A DNA stretch of 64,000 bases from Anopheles merus (lineage: Eukaryota; Arthropoda; Insecta; Diptera; Culicidae): positions 36,883,442 through 36,947,441 of the forward strand of contig NC_054082.1 in NCBI RefSeq assembly GCF_017562075.2. The letters run 5' to 3'. Positions 25,694 through 39,100 of this stretch are shown one piece after another; within the stretch, counting starts at the first letter, position 1, and the number at the start of each line of letters is the position of its first letter. Below the pieces are notes generated by a model. It saw only the letters and a program-made list of their open reading frames with translations, made no database searches and was not told the DNA's origin. The position numbers were made by a program, and so were the translations under genes.

Positions 25694-28600
25694 ATTTTCT
25701 GGAAACAACATTAGAACGTTTACCCCTAATACCCAAAAGTTAACGATCAAAATGCCCCTCAACAACGTTTTTGTTTATTGCGAATCAAATAACGATGGTG
25801 CGATGCGATGGTCCGCTGAATGGAAACCATCGCATAGAACAAAGTCAAGTGCCAGTAAACAAACGGCCACCACTGTACACTGTACAGAGGGCGGGAGGGG
25901 GATGGTTCGGGTGTTCGCAGCGTCGGCTTCGATAAGCCAACGCCCCGGCACGGCGCGCGAAAGTGCGCGCGAATCTGTGTTTTTTCTACCCGAAACAAAC
26001 TAACGCTAACGCTTTGCCGCAGACGCTCCACGTGCGAAGCGCGACGCACGCATGCGTCTTACGATCGAAACCCGATTTGAGGATGACAATTGTGTATGCC
26101 TCGATAGGTGCGCGATTGTTTATTTGGTTTCGCTCGGTTCTATCTACAGCTGCATCTATGTTAATTGTTGTTTATCAAAAAACTGGCATTAAAATGTGCG
26201 ATTTTATGTTGTAATGTTTGTAATAAAAACCGCCTAAAACAAGCTAATTATTTGTCACAGAAGCGTTCCAAAATGAGTCTTTATGGCGGCTTTAAATACA
26301 AAGTAAGGCTGATTCAAATACCAACTGCAACTCTCTACTAAACTACATCATAAAATCACATTCCAACTGGTAAATCATTCTACTTCCGACATTCCTCCCC
26401 CCCCCCCCAGCCTTCATTCGAGTTGTAATCTGTAAGTGTGATTTACAAAGCTATGTGGAGTATCATTAAAGGTAGTCAGGGCTTTTGTGTGGTGGCACAG
26501 CTCGCGCGTTCGATTGTTTGCTGGGATGCCGTGCCGTCGTTAGTGCTGCACTTTTGCCATAGAAAATTTTAATGATGGAAAGATCATATCGTACGCTCGC
26601 GTTTGAATGGGGAACTTTAAGCGGGAAAGCTTCAATTGGCACGTGCAAAGTCTGGGGCTGTGACTGGGGCTACTGCACTGGCAAATGAGCCAAATTTACG
26701 CGCATCTCATGTGATGTTGGTGTAAGAATTGATACATTTAGATCGCTTAATAGGACACTGTAAATGAAGAAACGTTATTAAATGAGGCAATGTACACTGC
26801 TATTACTAATATTTCGGTAGTTTTTTTTTGGTGGTATGTTTGAAAGTCACTCCCAAAAATCAATCACGCGGTTTTCAACGCTCCTTATGCAGAAACCCCT
26901 CCGTCACAGCGACAGAAACCTAGTCAAATGGCGTATTTACATTCACCGCCAAACGCGCTTACGGAATTTAAACGCTCCCGCCAATCTCAAGCCGCTGTTT
27001 GGTACCGCTTTGTTTTGCCGGAGATTCACCATACTGATGCTGCTGCTGCTCATTACCACCCGTTTCATGAAGGGCGTTTGCGAATGAAAACATCATGCGT
27101 CATAGAACGCACCGTCAGCTCCATTTGGCTGGTGTGCAAGTCGATGTTTGCACCTTAGAACACATTCATCCAGCATCTCAAATGGAGCAAATATGGTTCA
27201 AGCATGCAGATAAGCGATCTGGAGGCTCGATTGAGCGCAAACCGGCCACTGGAGAAAACTGGTAAGCCCTCCGGGGTAAGCCTTTTAATTGTGCGCCATA
27301 GTATGACGCAATCGGTTACAGCGCTGCAAATGGAACACGCTGCAAATGGATTGTTTTATTTTGAGATGCATGTCTACGCGGGAGTTAGTGCGTACAGCAC
27401 AAATTAAACGAATTAAACACAACGCAAAGCCGCTCACGATGCATTGCCCTGCCTTCCCTGCTGGCGGGGGCAAGTTACACGCGTTTTTCACGTTAAACCT
27501 ATTACCAGCCCCCGAAGCCATACGCCACAATTGCGCATAATTGCAAAGGGGCACGTGTTCTGTCTGCGCATCCGAAAATGGCAACCACCGGACAAGGACG
27601 AGCGAAATCACCTCAGCCCCAAAATTGCCTCCACGGTGACACGTGGCAGCAGGATATTGAACCGAAGCAAACCACCACCAGAAATAGATTACCTTAGATT
27701 CGCGTGTACTTCCACGGATAACACACGCGCACACACACACGCGTCATGCATTCCGGCGCAAACAAAAATCCGCCATCCAGTCAAGACGCTGCACGTGGTA
27801 CGCGCGCGCGCGCACTCTCTCCCGTCCTGTGTCCGCGATGAGGTCACGCGACACGCAGCAAAAAGAAGCACCGTCTTCGTCTGCTAATTAATAGGATTGG
27901 TTACGATTTCTTGGAGGGGCCATGACGAATGATGCAATTTCTGACGACAGTTTGCTCAGTCAGTTTCGGTCGCGTTTTACTGCCCACTTCCTGTGGGATG
28001 GGCAGCGCGTCTTTCGCGCATGCTTTCTGCGGCCTTTTAAGAAGGTTGCTTTCACCCCTCGGACAGGCCCCGCCACACCAACCACCACACCGGTCCCATT
28101 TGGTGCCACTTTTGCACAAGGGAATTAAATAACAAATTCGATTTTGGCTCCTCCGCCCTGACACAACCTTTAAACGGAGGGCGGACGAGCGAAACACGTA
28201 GCGACCTTGACGTCCCAGAACAAGGAAGCCGTTCTGCAAGGTGCATCACAGTAGGCTATAGACTCGCACACACGTGAAGAGACCTAATGCGACGTAACGG
28301 TTACGGTGTAATTTCGGTTCGATGCGGATGGGAGGTTTGGAACAAAACAACAACAACAAAAAAAGGCAAACCAGTGGCTGCTGAGATTGAATCGACAACC
28401 CCTTTGCAAAGATCACGATCGACGAATTTCACAACAGCAGGTAAACCCGCATGCCGAGACACACACACACACAAGCGCAAGGTTCAAGTTTCTCCGGTTC
28501 TGGAAGGTTTAGATCGAATTTTTCAATTAGGTACAACAAAAAACATCCATAACTGACGTCAAATGAGCTGGTAAACAAGGGCGGGGGGGAGGTAAAAAAA

Positions 28601-29557
28601 TAAGCAAACACTCCACAAGCGCAATTTAAAAAGAGATCATCATAAACGCAAAATCCCAGAAGCTGCGTGGCGCATGCCGCTAGCTACGGTATAACATTTG
28701 ATAATCGCCTATCGAACATGGCCTTCCCCTCCTCATCCCTCGTCCCTTCCGCTTTGCGCCATTCAACGGTCGTGCCATTCGATGGTCGTCTCCTTAGAAG
28801 CCAAACAAGCGCGGGGCCCCGATTCTGGCGCGATTTGACGTGTTTGACCGCAACAAAACACCCAACCAAAAACAGCCCCATATTCACCTTCCCCATTCAC
28901 AAGAGGAACTACATTCCCTTCCGTGCTCCGTGTGGTTTTGTTATTTGTTGTGCGATTTTGTTTTATTCTCATTTTCTAAATCGCGCGCGACCGTTCTGCG
29001 GCGGTTCACGCTTCGCGATCGCCAAACAAAACAAATACCGATTGTGCGCGATCACAGATTGATGGATTAGTACAAACGTCGACGCATTTGTGTGTGATGT
29101 GGTGTGTTTCGGGGAGGGGAGCATTTCGAACAGGATGTTTGCAGATTTGCAGCTAGAAAGTAATTGGGTTTGAAGAATGAGCGTTCATGGGCGGCCAGTT
29201 TGGCGCAACACAAACAACACGTGATTGGTTTTATTGCGCACCTGTCGTTAAACTAATGATGAATTAGTGTTCTCAGAGTCAGGGAAGGCCATCCTGTTTC
29301 TGGAGCATATTATTAACGAGTGGGAGTAGATACTTGCATAGGAAGCGAACGTTTGATGGACAATTTGATGAATACCACTATTTAGTAGATGGAAAATGGA
29401 AACATAAGCAACTTTTGTCGATGCATAGTTAGTAAATGAAATATGAGATTCATAATGAGCATAAGGGGAAATAAAACAATCGTCTATGTTTTTAAGTTTT
29501 TCCTCAATTTTTTGCATTTTTTTCCCATATTGCTTATTTCATGAGACGTTTAATTCA
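25694..29557. other. Intergenic, nothing recognised
   Basis: Open frames here are short, overlap each other on both strands and lack family features. A C-run lies at about 26398-26409 and alternating GC dinucleotides near 27801-27812. Confidence 0.5.
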
Positions 29558-30657
29558 ATTACTTACTTATCCGGCGCTACAACCGCTTTGCGTCCGAAAC
29601 CGCTCACGGTCTCGCGCCTTCGTCTACCAGTCCGTTATCCCAGCCTTAATGGCGGACGCCTCCACGCCATCCACGCCTAAAAAGACTTTACGGGCTGTGT
29701 CGTCCGTTTCCATGCGTATAACATGGCCAGCCCACCGGAGCCTGGCGAGTTTTATACGCTGTACGACAGTGAGATCGCCGTCATTATAGCGGCTCCTCCA
29801 TTGTCCTTTCACACATACGGGGCCAGGTATCCTTCTGAACATCTTCCTCTCGAACGCGGCTAAGAGGGTTTCGTCAGATTTGGACAGTGTCCATGTCTCA
29901 GAGGCGTATGTGATTACCGGCGACAGTTTCTTTGAGGTAAACTGATTTTTCAGGCTGTAGAATGACCGGTTGGCAGCCAGCATCCTTGCGCGCAACTCAG
30001 TTTCCATGCTATTGTCGTTGCTGACCTTTGACCCAAGATAGGTTAATTGTGGGACGACTTCGAAAGTGCGTTCACCTATCTGTACGTCACGCCTACGTAG
30101 ATACTGATTATTTTTTGGTAGGCCCGCTGATGTTGCCACCATCAGTTTGGTCTTTGCCTCGTTTATCTGCAATCCGAGGTTCTCTGCCGCCTGCTCGATC
30201 CCTTGGTAGGCTTCTGCTACATAGGAGAGCCGCAGACCAAATTATGTCTATATCATCAGCGTATGCCAGGATTTGGCTTGACTTATAGAAGATGGTTCCC
30301 GTAGTCTCCACCCTCGAGTCGCGGATGACCCTCTTTAGTGCCAGGTTAAATGGGAGACAGGCAAGCCCGTCCCCCTGGCGCAGACCCTTGGTGGTAGCAA
30401 AAGGTCCTGATAGTTTTCCATCCACCCTCACCTGGTAAGTGACGTTGGCCATAGTCATTCTAACTAGCCTTATCAGTTTGGGCGGGATTCCAAAAGAGCT
30501 CATAGCGTCAAACAGTTTTACCCTGGCTATGCTATCATATGCGGCTTTGAAGTCAATGAAGAGATGGTATGTGTCGTGTCTGTATTCAGCCATCTTCTCC
30601 AAGATCTGCCGCAAGGGATCAATGGTTGATTTTCCGTTTCGGAATCCTAATGACTTT
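29558..30657 (-). mobile_element. Decayed RTE-like non-LTR retrotransposon fragment (reverse transcriptase and 3' end)
   Basis: Reading the minus strand, the copy opens inside the RT domain at GFRNGKSTIDPLRQILEKM and continues FIDFKAAYDSI, GLRQGDGL and the catalytic YADDIDIIW near 30250. The frame then changes near 30235 and resumes with GLRLSYVAEAYQGIEQAAEN, EAKTKLMVATSAG, LTYLGSKVSNDNS, YASETWTLSKSDE and RLRWAGHVIRME. It ends after AGITDW at an in-frame TAG. The tail is GATAAGTAAGTAA at 29558-29572. Short in-frame gaps occur after TSKKLSP and after RKVFLG where related copies have more residues. It is 5' truncated, frameshifted and partly deleted, so it is inactive. RTE-like is my best clade guess from the YLGS and RLRW blocks. 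No clear target duplication is visible. Confidence 0.88.
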
Positions 30658-32964
30658 GTGTTAAAATTTACACACAAAAACAACACTGTCGAACCCATCA
30701 AATGGCATTCCTTCAGTTGGTGTGTTGAAGCCATATGAATTCATAGGAAAGTGCACTTAATGTGTTGATTGAGTGTGAATGGCCTAGAATTCGGAGTTAA
30801 ATCTTTAACGAAAAATAATGAGAAACAACTTGCGAGTAAGTCACTGGCCATGAGGGGTGAGTTATATCAACCATCGCGATTGAGTTACATATCCTACTAA
30901 GTGTAGTATTCGCTATGAGTGATCATCTAATTGACGTGAAGGATTGATTGGCTCATGGAGATTTAACTCTCGAAAGAGTTGTTTAGCATACGAATGATTC
31001 AATTCACTGTGAGTGAGTTATTAATCCCTGCTGCTTGGAGCTGCTTATCCGCACAAAGAGTCAACTCACAAATACGTTTAGTTCAACTCTTTCGCTGCAA
31101 ACATGTAGCTCACTCACTCAATCTGATGCAGTATGCACATCACTAGTTGGAACAGACTGTTCAGTTCTTTCAAATGGATGAACAAATTACGTTTCTGGAT
31201 GAATGAACGAAATGGGACAGACCGAATAGTGAACTGCTTGTCGCTAGGACGAACGAACTAACGAATGCAGTTCGCCAATTAAACGTTTCGGATGTAAATG
31301 GGTAATGGAATCGGTCGAACAGCTTTGCCTCACTTTTCTCAACGCACCTTGTATTAGTCGAGGTGCGTGGGTTTACTTTGCTCAGTAAGACTGTATACAT
31401 CACTACTATCATATCATGCATGTGTATCGTTGCGATTATTTGTTTGCCCACCCTGTGCAACTATGCGCAGTGGTGGTGGATGTGTGCGTGTTAGTTTTTG
31501 GTGGTGCGCTCTATTTCCATCCCCCTTTTTTCCACTGTCCCAAACGCCCAAATACTAAGCCCTAAAAAAGGAAGCCGGTTCAACACGTTTCCAAGCTTTT
31601 CGCTGCGCAATGCTGTACAATTGAGAGGGGGTTTGCCTTGCTCGGCAATTTTGGGGATACAATTTCAACGTAACATACCATCGGTAAATGCGTTATACTT
31701 TGCTGCTCTTTGTGGTGTGATAGTAAAATCGCTTGTATAAATGGATTTGTGCTTTTGCAAGCATTGCGCCTGTAGGATGTATTGCGCATTTCTTCTCAAG
31801 CAATAAATATGCTCTGCGGACGCTGCGGTGAACAGAACAAACATCCCACTTCTAATTGAACTAAACTCCTTACTGTACGTAAAATTGTATCCAAGAAGCA
31901 CGGAAGCCTCTTCTATTTCGTTTCTGAGTGTGCGGCTCTGTTGGTTCGCGTTGTTCGATGCCTTCGATAAGTATATTGTACAGTGGATTGAATCTATCTT
32001 CTCCACCCCCTGTATCTTGGTTGATTAGTAAAATTTAATCAATTCACTGCACTCGTACGCGCCCGCCACTAATACGATAAATTATTACACATTTACTTAC
32101 AGCTACTCCAATAAAACTGGGCTAAAAGCGTATGACTAAAATCAAGCGGGTCGCGTGTACACTCTGGCCAATTCAATTCCTAACAAAATGGATCCTACGT
32201 TTGCTTCAAGCCGAGTGCTGACCGATCTTAAAAGCCCGCAGACACCTAATTCCTTCGACTTTTTGGCAATAAATAGTTTACGAAAGCCTCCAGAGCTAAT
32301 TATTAATGGCGTAATTGTGACTGTCAAACTATAAAATAAAAAAGCACAAGATCTAAACGATACATTGCACATTACATAGTGCAAATAGCATCGACTGTGA
32401 TCCATCAGTGATTGTAAGCTAACCGTTGCTTCCGTTATTGTTTTAGTTTTAGTGTGTTTGGGGCACTTTCCTGATCCTTTTTCTCTGTTTTGTTTAGCAG
32501 ATTGTACTGGAATGGCAGTGTGGACCAAGGTTGAACGTAATGTTGTGCAATAGCTGCGGTCCTGGCGAAAACGATCCTAGCATACTATACTGCTGCACGG
32601 GGTCATGATCGCTTCGTTAAAATGGCTCAAAGAAAAATAACCATCACACTAAAACAAATCCAGCGTTAGTAGCCACGCGGACACGAGAAAAAAAAATAAA
32701 CAGTGATAAAGCATAGAGATTACATTAAAATACTACTCCCCATACCACCCCGCAGAAAGGCGCGGGAGATGCGGGACCTACTTATCATAGCACAGGGTTC
32801 GCGCTGTGGGAATGGCGATCGCTGGGTATATCACGACCATGCTGCTGCTGCTACTGTTTGAAAGTATAGATCAGCGCAGCGCTCGGTTCCGTGCCGCTTT
32901 AAATATCAAGTTAAAGATTGCACACGTTAATTACATCAGCCGGCAGGCTCGTACTGCTCATCTC
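30658..32964. other. 3' flank of Sulf1 and intergenic DNA
   Basis: 30760-31140 is rich in GAGTGAGTT/AACTCACTC-type words in both orientations. A 113-codon minus ORF at 31665-32006 starts in the likely Sulf1 3' region but shows no domain. A variant polyadenylation signal ATTAAA lies on the minus strand at 32039-32034, about 0.9 kb past the Sulf1 stop. Confidence 0.4.
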
Positions 32965-33169
32965 TCATTCGGTGTAGATCGTTCGCCAAACCGGTCGGCG
33001 GCTGGTACGGTTTCGCTTCGCGGCACTCCCGGTACCGGTGGGTAGAAGCAAATCCGGCATGATATCACTGTCCGCTGCCGATCCTGCTGGATCTCCATAC
33101 TGCCGACGGTTCGACGGATGCTGCTGCTGCTGCTGATGCTGCTGTTGGTGATGTTTTCTTTTCCAATTT
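32965..33169 (-). CDS. Sulf1: Terminal exon of Sulf1 with His/Gln tract
   Basis: After a 68 bp intron (33237-33170, acceptor TTTTAG) this exon adds 67 residues: NWKRKHH, a CAG/CAT-encoded Gln/His tract, an acidic-polar stretch, and a basic end RRPVWRTIYTE before TGA at 32967-32965. Phase 2 joins AA from exon 8 to A here without a break, and the intron length is typical for flies and mosquitoes, which supports the exon. The donor GTAATA is weak. If that intron is not removed, the protein ends SSKKKNK at a TAA lying across the donor. Confidence 0.6.
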
Positions 33170-36100
33170 CTAAAACAAAACAAAACAAAAAAACAACGGT
33201 CAGTCGATTCAGTTTGTGCGGAGTTGCGCGCTATTACTTATTCTTTTTCTTTGAGCTTGCCCCAGGCGCAATACCACCGGGCAGATGCATCCCACTGTCG
33301 TACTCTCCTGGGTAGTGTGCGGCCGTACCAGTACTGCCTCCAACACCAACTGCGGCCAACCGAAAAGACAACATTAAATTCCTTCATTTTTACCCGGCTT
33401 TCCTTTTTTTTAAACTAACCGCCAGATTGAAGGTGATCACGGTGAGTGTGATACTTTCGCCGATTCCCTCCAGCTGCTATGCCGTAACCGATCGAGCCAC
33501 CTGCGTGACGACCTCCCACACCGTTACCGTTACCGATGGAGCCACCTACAGCTGCTCCTGCACCGGACGGCAGCATATTACTCTCCGGGAGCACATTCTG
33601 CTGGTGCCGGGGTAGTGTGCAGCCTTTGCCACGGCAGCGCTTCATCTCCTCCAGCGTTTCGTGCAGCACTGCCTTCTCTTCCGCCGTCAGGGATGATTCA
33701 CGGTTTTGCGTTTCAAACGGATCTACAGCAAGAAAAAATGGAACACGATCAGTAAACCACTCAGTCATCGTTCATACATCGAAGCTTCTAGTAGAGAACG
33801 ATCTGTTTACCTATTCTTAGGTTGTAGTACGTCACCAGCCCGGTCGTGAACTCGCAGTACAGGAAGTTGTGCGTTTGGTTGATCGTGCGCAGACAGCTGT
33901 ACGTGTTGTTGTTCGCGTTCATGCAAAAACAGAACGGTTTGTCGTCCCACATCGGTTCCGTGCGCCAATGGTTACTGTCGTGGCTGAAGCAGTTCATCCG
34001 CTCCGACAGGCACTCCTTCTCCATCTTCGCCTTCTTGATGCGCTTGCGTTCCTTCTTCCGCTGGCGTTCCTCCTTCAGCCGGCGGCGTGTTTCGCGGGCC
34101 AGCTCCTTCTCATCCGGTACGGGGCTGTGCGGCGAACAAGAAGAGGATGGGGACCATCTGTTAAACCATCTCCAGCCAAGTACCTTAGTAGCAACAACAC
34201 TTACCTTTCCGTTTCTGCGGCACAGTAGCACTCGGTCGGTGGAATCGTGGCACCGACGGTAGAGGGCGTTGGTATCACATTTTGCTGCACCGAGTTACCG
34301 CCCGCAAGGTCTGAGTCTGTGGACTTCTGTCGATCGATGACAATGTTGTGCTGATCGATGGAATTTGTGCTCAAACTAACCAATGACTGTTCCGTTGTCG
34401 TAGTGGAGAACGACATTACACCCGCATCGATAGCGTTGGGCGAGATCTGTTCGTCACTGGTGTACGTTTGGTTTTGGAGACTCTCGGTTGTACCGGGCCC
34501 TGCACCGTATGACTCGCGGCTCGAATCGGTTGTGAACCAGTGCTCCCCGCGTACTGATGGTGAGCCTTCATTCGATTCCGTTGTAGGTTCTGCTATTGTG
34601 GAGCTTGTGCTGGATGAAGTCGACGAAGATGTACTGCCATTATACGGTCCCCCAAACTCTCCCCGATGCCGTCCACGATGGCCACGATGCTGCGTTCCAC
34701 TGGTACGATGCCTTCCACCACCATAACCGGTACGATTGTACTTCGGAGTAGCTGATGGAGAGGGTTGTACATCCGTCATGAACAGGCTCATATCAATCAG
34801 CGATCCCTCGGCATCGTCGTCCGCCGGTGCTGCCGTCGGTTTCGATACCTTCCGCCGTTGACCGTACCCAATGTGTGAATACTTCCCAGTGGGACGACGT
34901 ACAACGGTACCGCTTGAGGGATGTACTCTCCTTGGCCCTGCGCTGCCACTGGGAGTCTGGACAACTTCCAACTGTTCCGTCACCGAGGATGTTGCAGTTG
35001 TACTCGAAACCGTCGTACTGCTGCTGCTGCTTAAGGTCGTCCGTTCCCCCATCCCACCGCTACCAATCGATTCGTTCTCCTCCTCCTCCTCATTATCCTC
35101 CAGCTCCGAGTCTTCGCCTCGATATCCTGCCGGCCTATGTTCGCGCAGCAACCGCTTGATGTCTTTCAGTGCATTGATCTTATCCTTCAGCACCCGGATC
35201 AGCTGATCCACCTTCATGCGGTTGCGCCTCCAGCTCACCTCGTCCTCGTAGATCACATTCGAGCAGTTGATTTTGTCTGCCGCAATGACGGAGCATCGCT
35301 TTGTGACACCGTACGGTTCCACCACACCTTCGCTCGTCGTCGTGTTCGAGCCGTTCGTGGTGTGATCATCACGGCTCTCCACCGTCGCCGTCTGTTCGTA
35401 CTCCCGCTCGATCTCTACCAGCGTTTGCTGCAGCTCATGTATCACATCCGCCAAGTGACTAGGCGAGGAAGATGTCGTGTCACGCTTGTTTCTCGTTCGC
35501 TTGCCTTCCGATTCGTGCTCTTCCAGCTCACCCGCATAAAGCGATCGCTGTAGCGCATCGATTCGTGCGGCCACCTGCACCAACGATTCCAACGTCGGTC
35601 CTTCCGCTTCCATCAGCATCACCTGTTCCTCCTCATCGCCACCGAGCCCGGTCGTCACGGACCGCTTTTGGCGGGTTCGCCGGCGCCGGTGTTGATGCGT
35701 TGCCATCGGCTGCCCGGTCGCCAACGGTTGCCATTTCGTGTGATCACGCTTGGTTTTGATTTTGGTGTAGAAGAAGTTATCCTGCGTAAAGCAGGCACAA
35801 TTCCGCCCGTTCGCCTGGCCGTTCGTTTTGCGCGCCATTTCCGCCAGATGCTGCTGCAACTGGCCGTGGAATTTGCACTTGTGCTTGCGCCACCGACCGT
35901 CCTCGCTCGTGCACTGCCACTTCTGGCCCGGGATGCAGTTCTGCTGCAGCGCCGGGTTGGAGCACTCCGTGTTGAGCCGATCCATCTTCGTGCGGAACGG
36001 TGTCAGATGATTATCCAGATGATGGTTGTCGTGTTGCGGTGGGGCTTCTGCGAAACGAAATTGCGGTTGCGGTTAATGGCACGCTTTTTGCAGCTCATGG

Positions 36101-39100
36101 CGATCAATTACACTTACGATCAAATGTGTGTGCCTCCTGATGATCGATCACATAGTCTTCGGGCTGTTCGTTGTGCTTCGTCAGCTCGATCGCTTCGGTT
36201 TCACTTTCGATCGCTCCAAGATGGTCGTCATCTGTTTGGGCAGACACAGCGAACAGGAAAGAACGAATGACTCACACATCATCTTCAAAACCCTGGCCCA
36301 TCTACTTACCATCGTCTCCGTCCAGCTCATGGTCGTCCTCATCGTCGTCGTGTTCGTGCGAGCTAAAGTCGAGCTCTTTACGATCGTTTGCCCCACCCGT
36401 CATTACGCTGGCGACACCGCTCGACCCTTCCCCGTGCGTGTGCCGGCTCTCGACCAGCACTTCCGGTACAAGCTTCGGCTGCGAACCGTTACCATTCACC
36501 AAATTGAACCGTGCACTGTACCGAGCGGCCGCTGCTCGCTGCTTCTGCTCCTGTATTTGCTCCGGAGTTTCGCGCCGTCCCGAGCTCTCGATCAAAAACG
36601 TGTCCGGCCACTTGTCTAGCACCGTCCGGTGTCGGTTCAGCACCAGCGGAAGGATGCTGCGCCCGTCCATGTGGGGCGGTGGAGCCACTCCACCAATGTC
36701 CAGAAACGTTGGGGCCAGATCAACGTTCAGCACGATCTCGTCGACACTGGAAAGGGGGGCAACAACGAAATAAATATGAAACATGATCCTAAGTGACTTT
36801 ATTTCCGCTCACTTACACTGTCGCCGGTTCGATACCGGGACCGCGCATCAGAAACGGTACACGGACGTCAAACTCGAACGGGAAGCTTTTGCCCTTGATC
36901 AGCCCGAACTGGCCGAGATGGTAGCCGTGGTCGGACGTGTAGATGATATACGTGTTGTCCAGCTCGCCGAGTGCCTTCAGCTCCTGGTAGACACGCTCGA
37001 CCGCCACGTCCACGCTTTGCAGCGTTTGGAGCCGCTTGGTCATCAGCAGATCGGTGAACTTGCGGTGAATCGGTTCCATCTGCTGCGTTACTCGCAGGAT
37101 CCACTGCTTGTCCGGGTTCGGGGCATGGTCGTAAGCCGGTGTGCTGAAAGTAAAAAAGAGACAGTCAATACCGGCAAGAGAGACATGTGTAGGGGTAAGC
37201 TTTTATGTGTGCTTCCATCGGTATTGCGAATCGATTTCTAAGGAAATGAAACAATTTCTAAATATGCATCATCAATTTTAACAAACAAAGGCCCTCTCGT
37301 AAATCATAGCAGCATGACCCATATTAAAACAAAAGCAGTACATGAATGCAACTTGGCATATAGGCTCCTAGAGGTGGGCAAATTTCGCCAAAAAAACCGG
37401 AGATGGTTCTAAACCTCTCCGCTCTAAACAGTTTTGGAATCAGTTATGGATATGTGGATAGCAACCGGCAGGAACTGCTCGGAATCTTTTGGAGCAATAT
37501 GGAATCATCATGAATCGTACGAAATCGTCGGAATCATTGAAGCTGTCTAGAAATATTCAAACTGTCCAAAGCGGTAGGAACCATCGAAAGCATCTAGATA
37601 TATCAACAACCATATAAAATACTCGGAATTTTAGGAACCATTGGGAATCGTCTGGAATTGTTCGGAACCATCCGGAATCGATGTGGATTCGTCGGAATCT
37701 TTTGATGACGCCAGGACCATCCGAGATGGCCGAGGTACTCGCAAGCGTTCGGACCTGTACCATCAGAACTTGGAAATCATTTGGAATTTTTGGAACAACA
37801 GTCTTGAGACGTCAACACTATACGTTATGTACTAAATCTTTTGAATTGTTCGGAATGGCCTGGAACCGTTCGGAATCGTTTGGAATTGTTAGAATAGTCG
37901 GAATCTGTGGAATCTTCGGAACCATTCCAAACCATGCGCAACCTTCAGTTCCATTGGAACCGTACCAGAACAGATCCACCAGACTTTATCCAGAAATATT
38001 GATGCACTCCCAAGCACCAAGAACCCATCACTAATCCTGCCATGATGCGGTTCAACACACACACCGCTCACACCGGAAGCAATCGATAAATAGCATTCGT
38101 TTACATGCTTCACAAACTTTCTGATTTATGATGCGATCCGTTCCGTTGCTACGCTTTTTTCTCCGATCAGACCCCAATACACTCCCGCTCGATTATGGAT
38201 GGAATGGACGACCCCAAACTACGGGCGGACAACCAAAAGCTATTCAACGCTACCCAGGAGGAGCGACCGAACGTGCACTTCAGTAATGCGATGGCCGAAC
38301 AGAAGCCCACAACTATCTACCTTCTTTTTTGTTGGCTATTCTTCCGCTGCATTTGCCCTACACTTTGGATGAGTCGAGCCACTTTCCCCCACCCGAAAAC
38401 CGACCGAACCTGCAGACGAACAAATACAAGACCCACAAAGTGTGATTAATTTCAATTAAATTCCCCACGCTCCGCAGCAAACGTTCGTTCGGTTGGCAAA
38501 ACGCGTCGTTCAACACGCTCGACTGGACACGCCACGCGAGCGAGGAAGTGTGCGGCATTTCTAACCGTAGCAAAAGAATAATTGTCCCCATGCGACGGGG
38601 CCCACATTTGATGCGCGTGGTTTATATCCCCGATCCGTTGCGGTTCATTTCATGCATGTACTCCGTCGCAAATGGGATGGATGGATGGATGGACGGATGA
38701 GCGGTTGACTAATGCGCGCCCGGTGGGAGTGTATTGGTTTTTTGATGATGATTTATATCGGTGCATTCGAAATTCAGACCCGGGGAGAGGACTTCATCAA
38801 ATATCTCGCCCATATGAAGTGGAATGCGACCAAACGAGTCCTTGAGGGACACGACCATGTAGGCAGGTTATCTCCGATTCCCACGGAACAAGTTGCATAA
38901 AAACTTGCAGCTGTCAAGGTGTTAGCAAGTTTTGCAGACCTATGAACACCATTGGGGCTTAATCCACGCTGCCAGCGGCGCATATTGTGTCGCAATCAGC
39001 ATAATTTGACGCGAATATGTCTTCGTATTGTGCGCTATGAAGCTTGATTGGTTCGTGGATGGATGTATCCTTCACATTCCCACCATGTGCAATGATCTGC

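Noticed and set aside
31665..32006. 113-codon minus ORF downstream of Sulf1
   Set aside because: No domain, no conserved motif, length compatible with chance.
35668..36270. 200-codon plus-strand ORF
   Set aside because: It lies antisense over Sulf1 exons 4 and 5; the minus strand is strongly supported by conserved blocks and splice sites.
36827..36843. GGTTCGATACC resembling a tRNA/SINE B-box
   Set aside because: It is the complement of Sulf1 codons around GPGIEP; no tRNA arms or A-box surround it.
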